A stretch of 64,000 nucleotides of DNA from NCBI GenBank assembly GCA_002083365.1, contig LVWS01000043.1:104305-168304 (forward strand). The letters are read 5' to 3'. This document shows, in pieces, positions 1 through 9,571 of this stretch. The notes under the pieces were generated by a model. It was not told the origin of the DNA. It did not search any database and worked only from the letters and a program-made list of their open reading frames with translations. The first letter of the stretch is position 1; every line of letters starts with the position of its first letter. Both the position numbers and the translations under genes were made by a program. This DNA comes from Nitrospira sp. SG-bin1 (GTDB taxonomy: Bacteria > Nitrospirota > Nitrospiria > Nitrospirales > Nitrospiraceae).

Positions 1-1
1 C

Positions 2-1267
2 GCAGATACCAAAAAAGCGGCCGATCAGCTGAATGCCCAAGAGATCATCGTCGCTATCCCATCGGCTTCAACGGTGGTGAAACAGAAAATCTTGGCGGCT
101 TCCGAGGGCTGCACGGTTCCGATCAAGACCTTGCCCAGTGTGAAGCAACTCCTCGGCGATTCGGTCTTGCTTCAGCAAGTCAGACCGATGAATTTGGATG
201 ATTTGCTGCAGCGGGAGCCGATCGATACGGATTGCCACGAGCTGTATCCCCTCATTACCGGGAAGACGCTGCTCGTGACGGGGGCGGGAGGTTCAATCGG
301 ATCGGAATTATGCCGGCAAATCGCCCGACATAAGCCCCACGCCTTAGTCCTGTTCGAACGCTACGAGAATTCACTCCATTCGCTTGTCCTAGAGTTACAA
401 GCGGGTTTCCCGGCAGTCAAGATCGTGCCAGCCATCGGAGACGTGACGGTCTGTGATCGCGTGGCGGAAGTGTTTCGTGAGACCGGACCGCATATCGTCT
501 TTCATGCTGCCGCACACAAGCATGTTCCCCTCATGGAACTGAATCCGAAGGAAGCAGTTCGCAACAATATATTGGGAACTCGAACGGTCGCCGAGGTCGC
601 GTCGAAAACACGCGTGGAGCGATTTGTGCTGATCTCCACGGATAAAGCCGTCAACCCTTCGAGTGTCATGGGCGTCACCAAGAGGATCGCGGAGCACCTG
701 GTACGGGAGCTCAATCACACCGGTCTCACAAAGTTTACGGTCGTACGGTTCGGCAACGTGTTGGGAAGCAACGGGAGTGTGGTGCCTCTGTTCTCCGAAC
801 AGATCCGCAAAGGTGGTCCGGTGACCGTGACCCATCCGGAGATCAAGCGATTCTTTATGACGATTCCCGAGGCCGTCCATCTCGTTCTCCAAGCAAGTGT
901 GATGGGGCAGGGAGGAGAAGTCTTCGTTCTCGACATGGGCGAGCAAATCAAAGTCGCCGATTTGGCCAGAAACATGATCGTGTTGGCCGGCCTCGTGCCA
1001 GGGAAGGACGTGGACATCGTCTTTACGGGGCTTCGGCCTGGAGAAAAGTTGTACGAAGAATTGTTTGAGCACAGCGAGCGAGCGGAACCCACCGCCCATC
1101 CCAAAATCCATCGAGCGGTCGGCACTCCTGTCCCGGTGGGCGAGTTGGCTGAATGGGTAGAGTCACTGCCGGCAAGGCTTCCTAAAAGCGATGAAGAAGA
1201 ACTGCTTCACGATCTCAAGCGGCTGGTGCCGAGTTTCCAACCTAAGCTTTCCCAGTGGGTTTCGTAG
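2..1267 (+). CDS. FlaA1/CapD-type nucleotide-sugar 4,6-dehydratase/epimerase, 5' end outside window
   Basis: Polysaccharide biosynthesis protein of the WbpM/FlaA1/CapD family, which acts on UDP-activated amino sugars for surface glycans. The frame is open back to base 2 with family-like sequence, so the GTG at 74 is internal and the gene begins upstream. The visible part starts in the C-terminal half of the N-terminal nucleotide-binding region. The catalytic short-chain dehydrogenase domain follows, with TGAGGSIGSE for NAD binding, a HAAAHKHVPLME block and STDKAVNP where the Tyr of the usual YxxxK is replaced, as in this family. Full-length relatives carry N-terminal membrane helices, which would lie outside the window. 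It leads the rml/man sugar genes. Exact substrate unknown. Confidence 0.85.
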   Translation, partial: ADTKKAADQLNAQEIIVAIPSASTVVKQKILAASEGCTVPIKTLPSVKQLLGDSVLLQQVRPMNLDDLLQREPIDTDCHELYPLITGKTLLVTGAGGSIGSELCRQIARHKPHALVLFERYENSLHSLVLELQAGFPAVKIVPAIGDVTVCDRVAEVFRETGPHIVFHAAAHKHVPLMELNPKEAVRNNILGTRTVAEVASKTRVERFVLISTDKAVNPSSVMGVTKRIAEHLVRELNHTGLTKFTVVRFGNVLGSNGSVVPLFSEQIRKGGPVTVTHPEIKRFFMTIPEAVHLVLQASVMGQGGEVFVLDMGEQIKVADLARNMIVLAGLVPGKDVDIVFTGLRPGEKLYEELFEHSERAEPTAHPKIHRAVGTPVPVGELAEWVESLPARLPKSDEEELLHDLKRLVPSFQPKLSQWVS

Positions 1268-1380
1268 GTTTTGCACATTCAAGTGTCGGTTTGCCTCCTT
1301 CGTGCTATTGTCCAGATGGTGTGAACTGAGATTAATCGACAAGGACAGCGAGGAACCGCGTACGAGAGGACGGTATCGCA

Positions 1381-2121
1381 GTGAAAGGCGTCGTGCTGGC
1401 GGGTGGGTTGGGAACCAGGTTATTGCCTCTCACCAAGGTTACAAACAAACATCTGCTTCCGGTGTATAACCGGCCGATGATCTATTATCCGATTCAGACG
1501 TTGGTCAATGCGGGTGTGACTGAAATCATGTTGGTGACGGGTGGGAACAATGCGGGTGACTTTTTAAGATTGCTCGGGAACGGAACAGAGTTCGGGCTCA
1601 AACATCTCAACTATACCTATCAGGAAGGCGAGGGTGGCATTGCCGACGCACTTCGGTTGGCCGAGCACTTTGCCGATGGAGAATCCATTTGCGTCATGTT
1701 GGGCGACAACATCATCCAAGGGAACGTCGCCAAGGCAGCATATCACTTTCGCCATCAGCGAAGTGGGGCAAGGATTCTCCTCAAAGAAGTCCCGGATCCA
1801 CAACGGTTTGGCGTGCCGGTTTTGGAAGGAGAACGTGTCGTAAAGATAGAAGAAAAGCCGCTTCATCCTCGATCTCCGTATGCCGTCACGGGGATTTATT
1901 TTTATGATTCCCAAGTCTTCGGGTTTATTCGTTCGCTCAAACCATCAGCGAGGGGGGAACTGGAGATTACCGACGTCAACAACGCTTATATCAAGGCCGG
2001 AATGCTGACATGGGATCTGCTCGAGGGATGGTGGACGGATGCCGGCACCATCGAGTCTCTCCATCTGGCCAATCAGCTGGTCGGCCAAACCGGTGCCAAC
2101 AATCTTGATCTGGCGGCATAG
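1381..2121 (+). CDS. rmlA: Glucose-1-phosphate thymidylyltransferase-like nucleotidyltransferase
   Basis: Transfers a nucleotide (dTTP in RmlA) to glucose 1-phosphate, the first step of dTDP-L-rhamnose synthesis. The start is GTG at 1381. Residues 5-13 hold the nucleotidyltransferase signature LAGGLGTRL, followed by TKVTNKHLLPVYNRPMIYYP, GDNI for metal binding and an IEEKP block. At 246 aa it is shorter than the enterobacterial RmlA (about 290 aa) and matches the compact form without the C-terminal extension. Its TAG stop at 2119-2121 directly abuts the ATG of rmlB, so the two are surely one operon. Substrate specificity is inferred from this pairing. Confidence 0.85.
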   Translation: MKGVVLAGGLGTRLLPLTKVTNKHLLPVYNRPMIYYPIQTLVNAGVTEIMLVTGGNNAGDFLRLLGNGTEFGLKHLNYTYQEGEGGIADALRLAEHFADGESICVMLGDNIIQGNVAKAAYHFRHQRSGARILLKEVPDPQRFGVPVLEGERVVKIEEKPLHPRSPYAVTGIYFYDSQVFGFIRSLKPSARGELEITDVNNAYIKAGMLTWDLLEGWWTDAGTIESLHLANQLVGQTGANNLDLAA

Positions 2122-3138
2122 ATGCGCATCCTTGTCACCGGCGGTGCCGGTTTCATCGGGTCCCACCTTGTCCGGCGTCTAGTCGCCTCTGCACAGCACC
2201 AGGTTGTCAACCTCGATGCTCTCTGCTATTCGGGGAATCTGACCAATCTGGATACGGTCAGCCGAAAGGGCGGGTATGTGTTTGTCCATGGCGACATTTG
2301 TGATGGATCGTTGGTTTCATCCGTGCTTCGCAAGCATCGCATCGAGGGCATCATCAATTGTGCGGCGGAGACGCATGTCGACCGTTCGATCCTTGATCCG
2401 GGATGCTTCGCGCGCACGGATGTGGTGGGCACGGGCGTGTTGCTTGAACAAGGACGACATGCTGGGGTGAAACGGTTTCTTCAAGTCAGTACCGACGAAG
2501 TGTACGGCAGCGTCGAATCCGGTCTGTCAACGGAAGGAGATCGAGTTGAGCCGCGTAGCCCTTACTCAGCCAGCAAAGCAGGCGGAGATCTCCTGGTGTT
2601 GAGCTACTGGACTACCTATCAATTTCCGGTGGTGGTGACGAGGGGCAGCAATACCTATGGCCCCAATCAGTATCCGGAAAAATTCATTCCTCTCTTCGTC
2701 ACGAATGCGATAGATGATCAGCTGTTGCCCTTGTACGGCGACGGCAGATACCATCGCGATTGGCTGGCCGTCGAAGACCATTGTGCCGGGATCGAACGGG
2801 CTTTTTTCCATGGAGAGCCGGGAACCGTGTACAACATCGGTGCGGGAAACGAGCGCGAAAACATTGCGGTCGCCGAGGAGATTCTCTCGTGCCTAGGCAA
2901 ACCGAAGACCTTGCTCCGCTTCGTGGCAGACAGACCCGGTCATGATCGACGATATGCGGTTGATAGCGGGAAGCTTCGTCGGCTTGGATGGCGTCCGGTC
3001 GTCCCGTTCGAAGATGGGCTGCGCGCGACGATTCAATGGTATCGAGAACATGAGTCCTGGTGGCGCCCCATCAAGTCCGGAGAGTTCCGAAAGTATTATG
3101 AACAGATGTACGGTAAGCGGTTACAACAAGCCAGTTGA
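2122..3138 (+). CDS. rmlB: dTDP-glucose 4,6-dehydratase
   Basis: Second step of dTDP-rhamnose synthesis: NAD-dependent oxidation, dehydration and reduction of dTDP-glucose to the 4-keto-6-deoxy sugar. The extended SDR fold is clear: GGAGFIG at residues 7-13 for NAD, STDEVYG at 123-129 containing the catalytic Asp-Glu pair of this family, and YSASK at 148-152 with the catalytic Tyr and Lys. RGSNTYGPNQYPEK and the RPGHDRRYA block near the C terminus are typical. Length of 338 aa is normal. ATG follows the rmlA stop with no gap. Confidence 0.92.
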   Translation: MRILVTGGAGFIGSHLVRRLVASAQHQVVNLDALCYSGNLTNLDTVSRKGGYVFVHGDICDGSLVSSVLRKHRIEGIINCAAETHVDRSILDPGCFARTDVVGTGVLLEQGRHAGVKRFLQVSTDEVYGSVESGLSTEGDRVEPRSPYSASKAGGDLLVLSYWTTYQFPVVVTRGSNTYGPNQYPEKFIPLFVTNAIDDQLLPLYGDGRYHRDWLAVEDHCAGIERAFFHGEPGTVYNIGAGNERENIAVAEEILSCLGKPKTLLRFVADRPGHDRRYAVDSGKLRRLGWRPVVPFEDGLRATIQWYREHESWWRPIKSGEFRKYYEQMYGKRLQQAS

Positions 3139-3221
3139 GACGGCGATTGCCGCTGAATAGCCGCGCGTAACTTTCTCGAGAACTTCACCGCAGCTTCGTC
3201 TCAACCGAGTTCATTGCCGAT

Positions 3222-4073
3222 ATGAGAGTTCTGCTTACCGGAGCCGGCGGGCAACTGGGCAGCGCGCTATGCGAGGTGTTTGGGTACGAAACAGTCATAC
3301 CCAAAGACTTGCCGGACTTTGATCTGACTCGCTCGAGTGTTGAAGAAGAGATCATCGAATCCGCTCCCCACTTGATCATCCATGCGGGAGCCTACACCGA
3401 TGTAGACGGGGCCGAACGAGAGCCGGACCTCGCGTTGGCGGTGAACGCCACGGGAACCGAGCAAATCGCACGTGCCGCCGTTCGGGTCGGGGCACGGTTG
3501 ATCTATGTTTCCACCGACTATGTGTTCGATGGGAAGCAGCGGATCCCGTATCGTGAAGATGATAGTCCTCGTCCGATCAACCGATATGGATTTTCGAAAT
3601 GGAAAGGAGAGCAGGCCGTTCTGGCGTCTGGCGCCAGGGCGCTCATCATCCGGACCGCATGGCTCTATGGATCAGTCGGAAAAAATTTTGTGAAGTCGAT
3701 CATGCGGGCTGCGCAGAGCGAATCGATCTTGAAGGTCGTGCATGATCAATCCGGTTGCCCTACGTATGTCGAAGACCTGGCCGCTGCCATGGCTTCGTTG
3801 GTCGGGAAGGATGCGGAAGGAATAGTTCACGTGACCAATCGCGGCCAGTGCACATGGTATGAGTTTGCGCAAGCCATCGTTCGTGAAATGGGACTCTGCT
3901 GCCCCGTCATACCGATTACAACGGAGCAAGCAGGACGTCCAGCCAAGCGACCGTCGTACTCAGTATTGAATCCGGACCGATTGGCCTCTCTGGGCCTTGT
4001 ATTACCGGAATGGAGCGAGGCTCTGGCCCGATTTGCCAAAGCCGCCCACCCGCTTCCTGGGAGTTCTATTTGA
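3222..4073 (+). CDS. rmlD: dTDP-4-dehydrorhamnose reductase
   Basis: Final step of dTDP-L-rhamnose synthesis, NAD(P)H-dependent reduction of dTDP-4-keto-rhamnose. Residues 7-13 (GAGGQLG) bind the cofactor, YVSTDYVFDG spans about 95-104, and YGFSK at 122-126 holds the catalytic Tyr/Lys. TAWLYG and the HVTNRGQCTWYEFA segment are family hallmarks. The 3,5-epimerase gene rmlC, usually in this operon, is absent between rmlB and rmlD, where only an 83-bp gap exists, and so must lie elsewhere or be replaced. Confidence 0.9.
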   Translation: MRVLLTGAGGQLGSALCEVFGYETVIPKDLPDFDLTRSSVEEEIIESAPHLIIHAGAYTDVDGAEREPDLALAVNATGTEQIARAAVRVGARLIYVSTDYVFDGKQRIPYREDDSPRPINRYGFSKWKGEQAVLASGARALIIRTAWLYGSVGKNFVKSIMRAAQSESILKVVHDQSGCPTYVEDLAAAMASLVGKDAEGIVHVTNRGQCTWYEFAQAIVREMGLCCPVIPITTEQAGRPAKRPSYSVLNPDRLASLGLVLPEWSEALARFAKAAHPLPGSSI

Positions 4074-4171
4074 GTGCTCCGATCGGTCAAAAACCTTTTC
4101 AAGTGTTCAGAGACTGGTTAAGATAGCAACTCATTCTTTCCAGGACATCCGACTCCTCTACCGATACGCGC

Positions 4172-4717
4172 GTGAAATCGAAAACTTGGCACATACCCGC
4201 GAAGAATCGCTTGCGAGAAATCCGGTTGTTCGCCACTGATGTGGACGGAGTCCTCACCGATGCCGGCATGTACTATTCCGAGTCGGGCGATGAATGGAAG
4301 AAGTTCAATACCCGTGACGGGATGGGAATCAAATTGCTCCAGAAGGCCGGACTCATCACCGCCATCGTGACCCAAGAGCGAACCCGATTGGTGGCCAGAC
4401 GGGCCGAAAAGCTCGCCATTCCCGAGCTCCATCAGGGAGTAATGGACAAGTTGTCGGTGCTTCGAGATATGGCCATGCGATACAGTCTCTCGCTCCGGCA
4501 GATTGCGTATATCGGTGACGATGTCAACGACATCGAAGCCTTGAAGGCGGCGGGATTGTCCGCAGCCCCTGCGGATGCTCTTCCGCAAGTGTTGGACGTC
4601 GTCGACTATGTCTGCCGACAGAAGGGGGGGGAGGGGGCGGTGCGTGAGCTTGCCGAGATGATCCTCCATTCTTACGACTCTTACGACGAACCGAAGACGA
4701 CCAAGTCGCGCCGTTGA
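4172..4717 (+). CDS. kdsC: KdsC-type HAD phosphatase (3-deoxy-D-manno-octulosonate-8-phosphate phosphatase)
   Basis: Small HAD-superfamily phosphatase that likely removes phosphate from KDO 8-phosphate in lipopolysaccharide core synthesis. It has the cap-less KdsC layout: DVDGVLTD at about residues 22-29 (nucleophile and acid/base Asp), DGMGIKLL, a Thr in IVTQERT, a Lys in MDKL and GDDVNDIEAL for Mg binding. The length of 181 aa is usual for the tetrameric family. Start is a GTG at 4172. Neighbouring genes make activated sugars. A related phosphatase acting on another nonulosonate 9-phosphate cannot be excluded. Confidence 0.82.
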   Translation: MKSKTWHIPAKNRLREIRLFATDVDGVLTDAGMYYSESGDEWKKFNTRDGMGIKLLQKAGLITAIVTQERTRLVARRAEKLAIPELHQGVMDKLSVLRDMAMRYSLSLRQIAYIGDDVNDIEALKAAGLSAAPADALPQVLDVVDYVCRQKGGEGAVRELAEMILHSYDSYDEPKTTKSRR

Positions 4718-4725
4718 GGTGAACG

Positions 4726-6177
4726 ATGACAAAGACACATGCGTTGTATCCGGTGATCATGGCGGGAGGGAGCGGGACCAGGTTTTGGCCGTTGAGTCGT
4801 CATCTGTTTCCCAAGCAGCTTTTGCGGATAGGCGGGGAGCATACGTTGATCCAGCAGACCATGCGACGCGTCCTCGGCTGTGCGCCTGCTTCCCATGTGC
4901 TGATCTCGACGAATGCCGCACAAGCCGACCTCATTCGCACGCAATTGGTCGACTGGAAAGAAGACCTTACGGATGGATTTCTCCTCGAACCGGAAGGGAG
5001 AAATACAGCGCCTGCCATCGCGCTTGCCGCTCTGGAAGTAGCGGCACGTGATCCGGAGGGTCTCATGTTGGTCGTTCCCGCGGATCATATCGTGACGGGC
5101 CAGCGTGATTTTGAAGCGGCGGTTCAATTGGCGTCACAGTTGGCCGGAGAAGGCTATTTGGTGACGTTCGGGATCAAGCCGATCAGGCCGGAAACCGGCT
5201 ACGGCTATATCAGGCCCAAGGACAAGGCTCTACTGGGCAAGCAAGGAAAGTTACGAGGATATCTCGTCCGAAAATTCGTGGAGAAGCCCAATGCCACGAA
5301 AGCAGCTCAGTACGTGAAGGCGGGAGACTACTTTTGGAACAGCGGCATGTTTGTCTGGCGCGCGGCCACGATCTTGGAGGAGATCGGCCTTCACCAACCG
5401 GCGATCATGGCCTCGATGGATCGCATCCGGAAACTCAAAAAAGAGGGTGCGTCAAGACAGTCGATCGATGACGTGTATCGTCAAATCACACCGGTCTCAA
5501 TCGACACCGGTGTCATGGAGCGGTCGTCGAAGGCGGCGGTGGTACCGGTGACGTTTAAGTGGTCCGATGTCGGGAGTTGGGGGAGTTTGGACGAAGTCGC
5601 GGAAAAGAACAAGGCCGGTAACGTGGTCACGGGACGGGTGGTCGACTTTGAAAGTAGGCGTTCGATCGTCTATGCAGATCGGCGCATCGTGGCAACGATC
5701 GGGCTTGAAGATATGGTGGTGGTGGATACTCCTGACGCGACGTTGGTGTGTCCGAAATCGCGGGCGCAGGATGTGAAGCAGGTCGTCGACATTCTGAAAC
5801 GGCAGCAAGCACCCGAACACTTGGAACACCTGACCGTGCAGCGGCCATGGGGGTCTTATACGGTGTTGGAAGAAGGGCCGGGGTTCAAAGTCAAACGTGT
5901 GACGGTCAATCCCGGTGGCCGACTCTCGCTCCAGATGCATCATCGGCGAAGCGAGCATTGGGTGGTGATTGCCGGCACCGCGCGCGTGACAAGGGAGCAG
6001 GAGGTCTTCGATTTAACGGTCGGCGACAGCACGGCCATTCCGGTGAAAACCAAACATCGCTTGGAAAATCCCGGGCAGGAGACGGTGCATATCATCGAAG
6101 TACAGAACGGGCCTTATCTCGGCGAGGATGATATCGTGCGGTTCAAGGACGATTACGGTCGGATAGCGAAAAGTTGA
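4726..6177 (+). CDS. manC: Mannose-1-phosphate guanylyltransferase / mannose-6-phosphate isomerase
   Basis: Bifunctional type II phosphomannose isomerase/GDP-mannose pyrophosphorylase. The N-terminal nucleotidyltransferase domain carries MAGGSGTRFWPLSR at about residues 12-25, PADH, FVEKP and a WNSGMF segment. The C-terminal cupin (from about 370) has the RPWGSY entry, the QMHHRRSEHW metal-binding block and a conserved IEVQNGPYLGEDDI. Length of 483 aa is normal. It begins 8 bp after kdsC and precedes phosphomannomutase, giving a route from fructose 6-phosphate to GDP-mannose. Confidence 0.93.
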   Translation: MTKTHALYPVIMAGGSGTRFWPLSRHLFPKQLLRIGGEHTLIQQTMRRVLGCAPASHVLISTNAAQADLIRTQLVDWKEDLTDGFLLEPEGRNTAPAIALAALEVAARDPEGLMLVVPADHIVTGQRDFEAAVQLASQLAGEGYLVTFGIKPIRPETGYGYIRPKDKALLGKQGKLRGYLVRKFVEKPNATKAAQYVKAGDYFWNSGMFVWRAATILEEIGLHQPAIMASMDRIRKLKKEGASRQSIDDVYRQITPVSIDTGVMERSSKAAVVPVTFKWSDVGSWGSLDEVAEKNKAGNVVTGRVVDFESRRSIVYADRRIVATIGLEDMVVVDTPDATLVCPKSRAQDVKQVVDILKRQQAPEHLEHLTVQRPWGSYTVLEEGPGFKVKRVTVNPGGRLSLQMHHRRSEHWVVIAGTARVTREQEVFDLTVGDSTAIPVKTKHRLENPGQETVHIIEVQNGPYLGEDDIVRFKDDYGRIAKS

Positions 6178-6255
6178 TTCGTGTGATGAAGCCGACGAGA
6201 GCGGGCAGAGGACCGAGTGGGGCTGATGAGGAATCGGTCTTCTGAAGGAGGGTGT

Positions 6256-7656
6256 GTGGGTTTGTTTCGCGAATATGATCTTCGGGGAATTGTCGGCAGC
6301 GAATTGACTGAAGATTTGGCCGAACGCTTGGGTCGGGCCTTTTCCACATATGTAGGTAGGCGCGGAGTGACAACGATCAGCGTCGGCCGCGATGGTCGGT
6401 TGAGCTCCCCAGCACTTCACAAGGCGCTTGTAAAAGGGTTGCTTGCCGGAGGGCTCGATGTCATCGACATCGGAGTGTGTCCCTCTCCTTTGGTGTACTT
6501 TTCGTTGTTCACGCTCCCGGTCGGCGGCGGTATCATGATTACCGGGAGTCACAACGCGGCCGAATATAACGGGTTCAAGATCTGTGTCGGCAAGACGGCC
6601 ATCCACGGAAAGGAAATTCAGGAACTTCGAAGAGTGATGGAAGAAGGCGTATTTGTGTCGGGGAATGGGCATCTCTCGGAGCATCCGATCATCCCGGATT
6701 ACCTGGCATACATCAAGAAAAGCTTCTCTCATGTTCACGCGAATCGACTGCAAGTCGTGATCGATAGCGGCAACGGCGCGGCCTCCCTCGTTGCCAAACA
6801 AGCGCTTGAGTTGTTGGGATGTCAAGTCACAGGCTTGTATTGCGATTTGGACGGACGCTTCCCCCATCACCATCCAGATCCCACGGTGCTGGAGAACCTT
6901 TCCGATCTCATGCGGGCAGTGAAGGATCATGGAGCCGATGTGGGAATCGGATATGACGGGGATGCAGACCGAATCGGAGCTGTCGATGAGCAGGGTCACG
7001 TGTTGTGGGGCGACCGTCTCTTGGTTCTCTACTCACGCGACATCCTGGCTACGAAGCCCGGCAGCACCATCATCTCGGAAGTGAAGGCTTCTCAGAGCCT
7101 CTACGACGACATTACCAAGCGCGGCGGACGCGCCATCATGTGGAAGACGGGTCATTCGCTGATTAAGGCGAAAATGAAGGAAGAGGCCGCGGTCTTGGCC
7201 GGTGAAATGTCAGGGCACATGTTCTTTGCGGATCGGTATTTTGGGTACGATGACGCCGTCTATGCGTCGTGCCGGCTCGTGGAAATTTTGGCGAAGGCTC
7301 ATCGGCCGCTTTCGGCATTGGTGTCTGATCTGCCTCCGTCGGTCGTCACTCCTGAGATCCGAGTGGATCTCCCTGATGCCGTCAAGTTCGATGTTGTTGA
7401 GCGGATTCGCCAGCGATTTACCGAATACCTGAAGGCCAAACAGGGTCTTGGGCCGAGGAAACTGGCGCTTCAAAACCTGATTACGATCGACGGCGTCCGC
7501 GCCATCTTCGACGATGGGTGGGGGCTGGTTCGAGCTTCCAACACCCAACCAGCCTTGGTCCTGAGATTTGAGGCGACATCCTCCGCACAACTGCACGTCA
7601 TTCGGGCGCTCATCGAAGACGAACTCGCGGTGGCAAAACGGTCGGTCGGGTGCTGA
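6256..7656 (+). CDS. manB: Phosphomannomutase/phosphoglucomutase
   Basis: Alpha-D-phosphohexomutase of the AlgC type, interconverting mannose (or glucose) 6- and 1-phosphate for GDP-mannose and other nucleotide sugars. It shows the phosphoserine loop TGSHN, the Mg loop GYDGDADRIG, the sugar-binding GEMSGH and a C-terminal phosphate-binding RASNTQPALVLRFEA. GTG at 6256 is preferred because AAGGAGGG sits just before it and the protein then begins VGLFREYDLRG like its family; an upstream in-frame GTG at 6217 would add 13 residues without a ribosome site. A TTG at 6262 gives better spacing and is the main alternative. Confidence 0.9.
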   Translation: MGLFREYDLRGIVGSELTEDLAERLGRAFSTYVGRRGVTTISVGRDGRLSSPALHKALVKGLLAGGLDVIDIGVCPSPLVYFSLFTLPVGGGIMITGSHNAAEYNGFKICVGKTAIHGKEIQELRRVMEEGVFVSGNGHLSEHPIIPDYLAYIKKSFSHVHANRLQVVIDSGNGAASLVAKQALELLGCQVTGLYCDLDGRFPHHHPDPTVLENLSDLMRAVKDHGADVGIGYDGDADRIGAVDEQGHVLWGDRLLVLYSRDILATKPGSTIISEVKASQSLYDDITKRGGRAIMWKTGHSLIKAKMKEEAAVLAGEMSGHMFFADRYFGYDDAVYASCRLVEILAKAHRPLSALVSDLPPSVVTPEIRVDLPDAVKFDVVERIRQRFTEYLKAKQGLGPRKLALQNLITIDGVRAIFDDGWGLVRASNTQPALVLRFEATSSAQLHVIRALIEDELAVAKRSVGC

Positions 7657-7697
7657 CACGCCCCGGGTGGCCTCTTGAGACTCCCGCCGTTGACCGG

Positions 7698-8474
7698 ATG
7701 TGTCGGTATGTCGTCATCCTGGCTATGATCGCCCTTTCACCACACTCAGCGGCCTGTATGGAGCTTGAACCTCTCGGCGAAGCCAAGCGTCCGTTTCACA
7801 TTGGAGAACGGCTGACCTACGAGGTTTCCTGGCTCAATCTTACTGCCGTGATTGCGGTGATGGAGGTGACCCGCATGGATGGCGCACATGACCAAACCGT
7901 CGCGAAGTTGGTCGGGACTGCGCAGTCAACTCCCATCATCACCAAGTTTTTCCCAGTTGACAATCGAGTGGAATCACAGCTGGACTTGGAAACACTGACT
8001 CCGGAACATATGACGTTCCGCCGGCGTGAAGGTAAAAAGAAAGAAGATATTGAGTACGCCTTCCAACAAAAAGAGGGCACGGTCACGGCTGTCAGAGGAG
8101 GGACGACGGAGACGCTCCCTATCCCGGCCGGGACGCAGGACATCATTTCATGCTTGTACTATACCCGTACCATCTTGCCGCCGAGTCCGGGTGCTTCACT
8201 GAAGATGAATGTGTATCACGACAAGAAAAATCGTCCTGTCGAGGTTCGTGTCGAAGCCATCGAAACTATTGAAGGCGTCTGGGGAAAGACGGAAACCGTC
8301 CGGGTGCTGGTGATCATGCCGTTCCATGGACTGTTTATGAATCAGGGCAACATCCGCGTATGGGTTACGAATGATGAACGGAAGATCCCGGTGCGAATGA
8401 AAGCGAAGGTCGTGCTTGGGTCCATCGTTGCCGATTTGGTAGACGGGATGCCGACATCCAGACGTGATCAATAA
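7698..8474 (+). CDS. DUF3108 domain periplasmic protein
   Basis: Exported protein resembling the DUF3108 family, whose function is not established. Starting at ATG 7698 it has a short basic N terminus, a hydrophobic stretch (about residues 4-16) and a likely signal cleavage or lipid-type Cys near CMELE. The body contains the family features GERLTYEVSW, FFPVDNRVESQLD and the DIISCLYYTR segment. A longer version from GTG 7650 overlaps the previous gene but puts about 16 polar residues before the signal, so the ATG is chosen. No RBS decides it. Confidence 0.75.
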   Translation: MCRYVVILAMIALSPHSAACMELEPLGEAKRPFHIGERLTYEVSWLNLTAVIAVMEVTRMDGAHDQTVAKLVGTAQSTPIITKFFPVDNRVESQLDLETLTPEHMTFRRREGKKKEDIEYAFQQKEGTVTAVRGGTTETLPIPAGTQDIISCLYYTRTILPPSPGASLKMNVYHDKKNRPVEVRVEAIETIEGVWGKTETVRVLVIMPFHGLFMNQGNIRVWVTNDERKIPVRMKAKVVLGSIVADLVDGMPTSRRDQ

Positions 8475-8529
8475 AATCACGGAGCATCGATTGCTCAGGC
8501 ACTCTTGACCAGGCTATACTGCATAGACG

Positions 8530-9528
8530 ATGACGCTACCCACACTGAATCGTTTCGTCGCCCAACACGAGTCGTTGATTCCACAGGAGAAAGCGGAATT
8601 CACCGGTCTCCTGACCGACATCGGTTTGATCGGCAAACAGATCGCACAAGATCTCCGGCGTGCCGGTCTGATGGATATCCGTGGAACAACAGGCGAAACC
8701 AATGTACAGGGTGAAACCGTCAAGAAACTGGATGTCATTGCAAACAACACCTTCGTGAACGTCTTGCAGTCGACCGAATGCGTCTGTGCCCTGGCGTCCG
8801 AGGAAATGGAGAAGCCGATCATCGTGTCGGGGAAGGGATTGCGTGGGAAGTACATGGTATTGTTCGACCCGCTCGACGGGTCGTCCAATACGGACTGCAA
8901 TATGCCGCTCGGTGCTATTTTTTCGATCCTCAAACACGATTCGACCGATCGGTTGCCCACAGAAGCTGCGCTGGTGCGGCGGGGAGTCGAACAGATGGCC
9001 GCAGGGTATCTGTTGTTCGGATCGAGTACGATGTTCGTGTACACGACCGGTCAAGCGGTGCATGGTTTTACCCTGGAACCGGCGATCGGAGAGTATGTGT
9101 TGTCGCACGAGCGCATCAAGATTCCGGCAAAAGGCAAGATCTACGCTGCAAACGAGGGCAACTCGCAGAAGTGGTTGGAGGGAACACGGAAGTATTTCGA
9201 TTGGCTCAAAGTCAGCGACAAGGCCACCGGTCGTCCATACAGTGGTCGTTATTCCGGTTGTTTGGTCGCCGATGTGCACCGTCTGTTGCTCGGGGGGGGC
9301 ATTTATCTGTATCCGGGTGAAGTGGATAAACCCGAAGGGAAACTTCGGCTACTGTACGAGGCGAACCCGCTGGCTCTTGTTGTCGAAGCTGCCGGTGGAA
9401 AGGCGACGACTGGAACGTCCAGGATATTGGACGTGGAAGCGAAAAAACTACACCAGCGTGTGCCGTTGATCATCGGGAGCCGCCTCGATGTCGAGCAGGC
9501 GGAGGCCCATATTCAGGGAAGAGCCTAG
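8530..9528 (+). CDS. fbp: Fructose-1,6-bisphosphatase class I
   Basis: Hydrolyses fructose 1,6-bisphosphate to fructose 6-phosphate in gluconeogenesis (and in carbon-fixing organisms). The class I signature is intact: the metal-binding DPLDGSSNTDCN block, EGN and SGRYSGCLVADVHR substrate-binding segments, GGIYLYPGE and YEANPLALVVEAAGGKA near the C terminus. At 332 aa it has the usual length. It is followed 43 bp later by a class I aldolase gene on the same strand, an arrangement that joins two consecutive gluconeogenic steps. Confidence 0.95.
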   Translation: MTLPTLNRFVAQHESLIPQEKAEFTGLLTDIGLIGKQIAQDLRRAGLMDIRGTTGETNVQGETVKKLDVIANNTFVNVLQSTECVCALASEEMEKPIIVSGKGLRGKYMVLFDPLDGSSNTDCNMPLGAIFSILKHDSTDRLPTEAALVRRGVEQMAAGYLLFGSSTMFVYTTGQAVHGFTLEPAIGEYVLSHERIKIPAKGKIYAANEGNSQKWLEGTRKYFDWLKVSDKATGRPYSGRYSGCLVADVHRLLLGGGIYLYPGEVDKPEGKLRLLYEANPLALVVEAAGGKATTGTSRILDVEAKKLHQRVPLIIGSRLDVEQAEAHIQGRA

Positions 9529-9571
9529 TTGCGCATTGGTATGATGACGTGATGGTATTCGGGAGGGAATC

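Noticed and set aside
395..1111. Long open frame antisense to the FlaA1-type gene
   Set aside because: It is a mirror of the strongly supported + strand gene with a His/Arg-rich translation and no family likeness.
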